Below the pieces are notes generated by a model. That model was given only the letters and a program-made list of their open reading frames with translations, searched no databases and was not told the origin of the DNA. 64,000 nt of DNA, from assembly GCA_021737145.1 (NCBI GenBank), contig JAIPEN010000003.1, positions 291,426 through 355,425 on the forward strand, written 5' to 3'. Origin of the DNA: Desulfarculaceae bacterium (lineage in GTDB: Bacteria; Desulfobacterota; Desulfarculia; Desulfarculales; Desulfarculaceae). The position numbers and the translations under genes are program-made. Positions 62,803 to 64,000 of this stretch are shown here, in pieces (within the stretch, counting starts at the first letter, position 1; each line of letters starts with the position of its first letter).

Positions 62803-63423
62803 TTAAGCCTTCTCGATGAAGACGATGCCGCCCTTGGCCCCGGGCACAGCGCCCTTGACCAAGACCAGATTGTCCTCGGGGCGAACATCAACCACTTTGA
62901 GATTGCGCGCCTGGCTGCGGTCGTTGCCGTAGCGGCCAGGCATGCGCTTGCCCTTTAGCACCCGGGAGGGATCGGCGCTCATGCCGATGGAACCCGGGGC
63001 GTCGTGGGTGGTGCAACCGTGTGTCTTGCGTCCGCCGCCGAAGCCGTGGCGCTTGACCACACCGGAGAAGCCCCGGCCCTTGGTGCGGCCGGTGACGTTC
63101 ACCTTTTCGCCGGGGGCGAAAATTTCGGCGGTTATTTGCTGACCCACCTCGAACTCGGCGGTGTCGGCCACCTTGAACTCCTTGAGCACCGCTTGGGGCT
63201 CGGCCCCGGCCTTGGCGAAGTGGCCGGCCAGAGGCTTGGAGGTCCGGCTGGCCTTTTTCTCGCCGAAACCAAGCTGCAGCGCGCTGTACTTTTCCTTGTC
63301 CGGGTTTTTCACCTGCACCACGGTGCAGGGGCCCACCTGGAGGACGGTCACCGGTACGGCGCGGCCCTCGTCGAGGAACAGGCGGGTCATCCCGATCTTT
63401 TTTCCTATCAGTCCCTTAAGCAT
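62803..63423 (-). CDS. rplC: 50S ribosomal protein L3
   Basis: The 206-residue protein starts [20 protein letters not shown] and has the [20 protein letters not shown] loop near the peptidyl-transferase centre. I chose ATG 63423, with GAGG 7 bases upstream, over the ATG two codons earlier. Confidence 0.96.
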   Translation of the reverse strand: MLKGLIGKKIGMTRLFLDEGRAVPVTVLQVGPCTVVQVKNPDKEKYSALQLGFGEKKASRTSKPLAGHFAKAGAEPQAVLKEFKVADTAEFEVGQQITAEIFAPGEKVNVTGRTKGRGFSGVVKRHGFGGGRKTHGCTTHDAPGSIGMSADPSRVLKGKRMPGRYGNDRSQARNLKVVDVRPEDNLVLVKGAVPGAKGGIVFIEKA

Positions 63424-63440
63424 TTCCATGCCTCGCGAGG

Positions 63441-63752
63441 CTACAGCTTGATCTCTACGTCCACGCCCGCGCTCAGGTCCAGCTTCATCAAGGCGTCCAC
63501 CGTTTGTTGGGTGGGCTCCAGGATGTCAAGCAGACGCTTGTGGGTGCGGATCTCGAACTGCTCCCGGCTCTTCTTGTCGATGTGCGGGGAACGCAGAACG
63601 CAGAATTTGTTTATCACCGTGGGCAAGGGGATCGGTCCGGCCACCTTGGCCCCGGTGCGGCGCGCGGTCTCCACGATCTCGGCCGCGGACTGGTCCAACA
63701 GCTTGTGATCGTAGGCCTTGAGCCTTATGCGGATCTTTTGGTTCTGGATCAT
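63441..63752 (-). CDS. rpsJ: 30S ribosomal protein S10
   Basis: The 103-residue protein has [18 protein letters not shown] and [19 protein letters not shown]. It acts in the 30S head and as NusE in antitermination. AGGAG precedes the ATG. It lies 63 bp after tuf. Confidence 0.97.
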   Translation of the reverse strand: MIQNQKIRIRLKAYDHKLLDQSAAEIVETARRTGAKVAGPIPLPTVINKFCVLRSPHIDKKSREQFEIRTHKRLLDILEPTQQTVDALMKLDLSAGVDVEIKL

Positions 63753-63815
63753 GAGGCCAACTCCTAGGCTAGCTCACTTGGCTCGCGCCAAATCCTGCGG
63801 ATAGTTTCGCCGCCC

Positions 63816-64000
63816 TTACTCAATGATTTCGCTGACCACGCCGGCGCCCACGGTGCGCCCGCCCTCGCGGATGGCGAAGCGAAGTTCCTTCTCCATGGCG
63901 ATGGGGGTGATCAGGGTGCCCTCGATGGCCACGTTGTCGCCAGGCATCACCATCTCCACGCCCTCGGGCAGCGTCACCACTCCGGTCACGTCGGTGGTCC
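63816..64000 (-). CDS. tuf: Elongation factor Tu, C-terminal part
   Basis: Only the last 61 codons lie in the window, with upstream sequence beyond 64000. The segment [19 protein letters not shown] and the end [20 protein letters not shown] then IIE are diagnostic of EF-Tu domain 3. It delivers aminoacyl-tRNA to the ribosome. Its place upstream of rpsJ is the common tuf-rpsJ order. Confidence 0.96.
   Translation of the reverse strand, partial: TTDVTGVVTLPEGVEMVMPGDNVAIEGTLITPIAMEKELRFAIREGGRTVGAGVVSEIIE

Overview
The window is GC-rich chromosomal DNA from an anaerobic Desulfobacterota (former Deltaproteobacteria), probably close to Desulfarculaceae. The evidence is a Tmc-type electron-transfer module (tetrahaem cytochrome c3, HdrD-like iron-sulfur protein, NarI-like cytochrome b), a ferredoxin-dependent 2-oxoacid oxidoreductase, a TRAP transporter paired with a phenylacetate-CoA-ligase-like enzyme, GH57 glucan enzymes, and a complete S10-spc-alpha ribosomal cluster. 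Genus-level placement is inference. I see no insertion sequence, prophage, CRISPR array or complete tRNA/rRNA gene, so this reads as core chromosome.

Region by region. 1-4.3 kb (minus): dctP-dctQ-dctM followed by a PaaK-like adenylating ligase and the first codons of another gene, suggesting uptake and CoA activation of an organic acid. 4.7-9 kb: a Crp/Fnr regulator, a small exported protein, a triple-PAS histidine kinase and an ExeA-like ATPase. 9.2-12.6 kb (minus): korA-korB translationally coupled to an orphan periplasmic binding protein. 12.8-15.6 kb (plus): a beta-propeller protein, a PfpI/DJ-1 protein and trmB. 15.6-19.2 kb: class II photolyase-truD divergent from a TudS-DUF1722 (RudS-like) desulfidase. 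19.2-22.7 kb (minus): tmcC-tmcB-tmcA, then a second orphan binding protein with its own promoter. 23.3-31.3 kb: a diguanylate cyclase; a coupled GH57-GH57-sfsA operon; a divergent small protein plus SagB-type oxidoreductase.

31.4-38.8 kb (plus): a Gld-type ABC system (ATPase, permease, GldG-like, DUF4340), then rpoZ, dnaJ, moaC (behind a structured leader) and a DksA-type regulator. 38.8-48.7 kb (plus): a surface-glycan operon with a polyprenyl-phosphate sugar transferase, Wzm/Wzt ABC exporter, a methyltransferase with an N-terminal coiled coil, a fused double glycosyltransferase, another GT4 enzyme and a terminal membrane protein of unknown function. It ends tail-to-tail with the ribosomal cluster.

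48.7-64 kb (minus): tuf(partial)-rpsJ-rplC-rplD-rplW-rplB-rpsS-rplV-rpsC-rplP-rpmC-rpsQ-rplN-rplX-rplE-rpsN-rpsH-rplF-rplR-rpsE-rpmD-rplO-secY-adk-map-rpmJ-rpsM-rpsK-rpsD-rpoA-rplQ, closed by a strong terminator. Stop/start overlaps (ATGA, GTGA, TTGA) are very common, and GTG and TTG starts are used freely, even in ribosomal protein genes.
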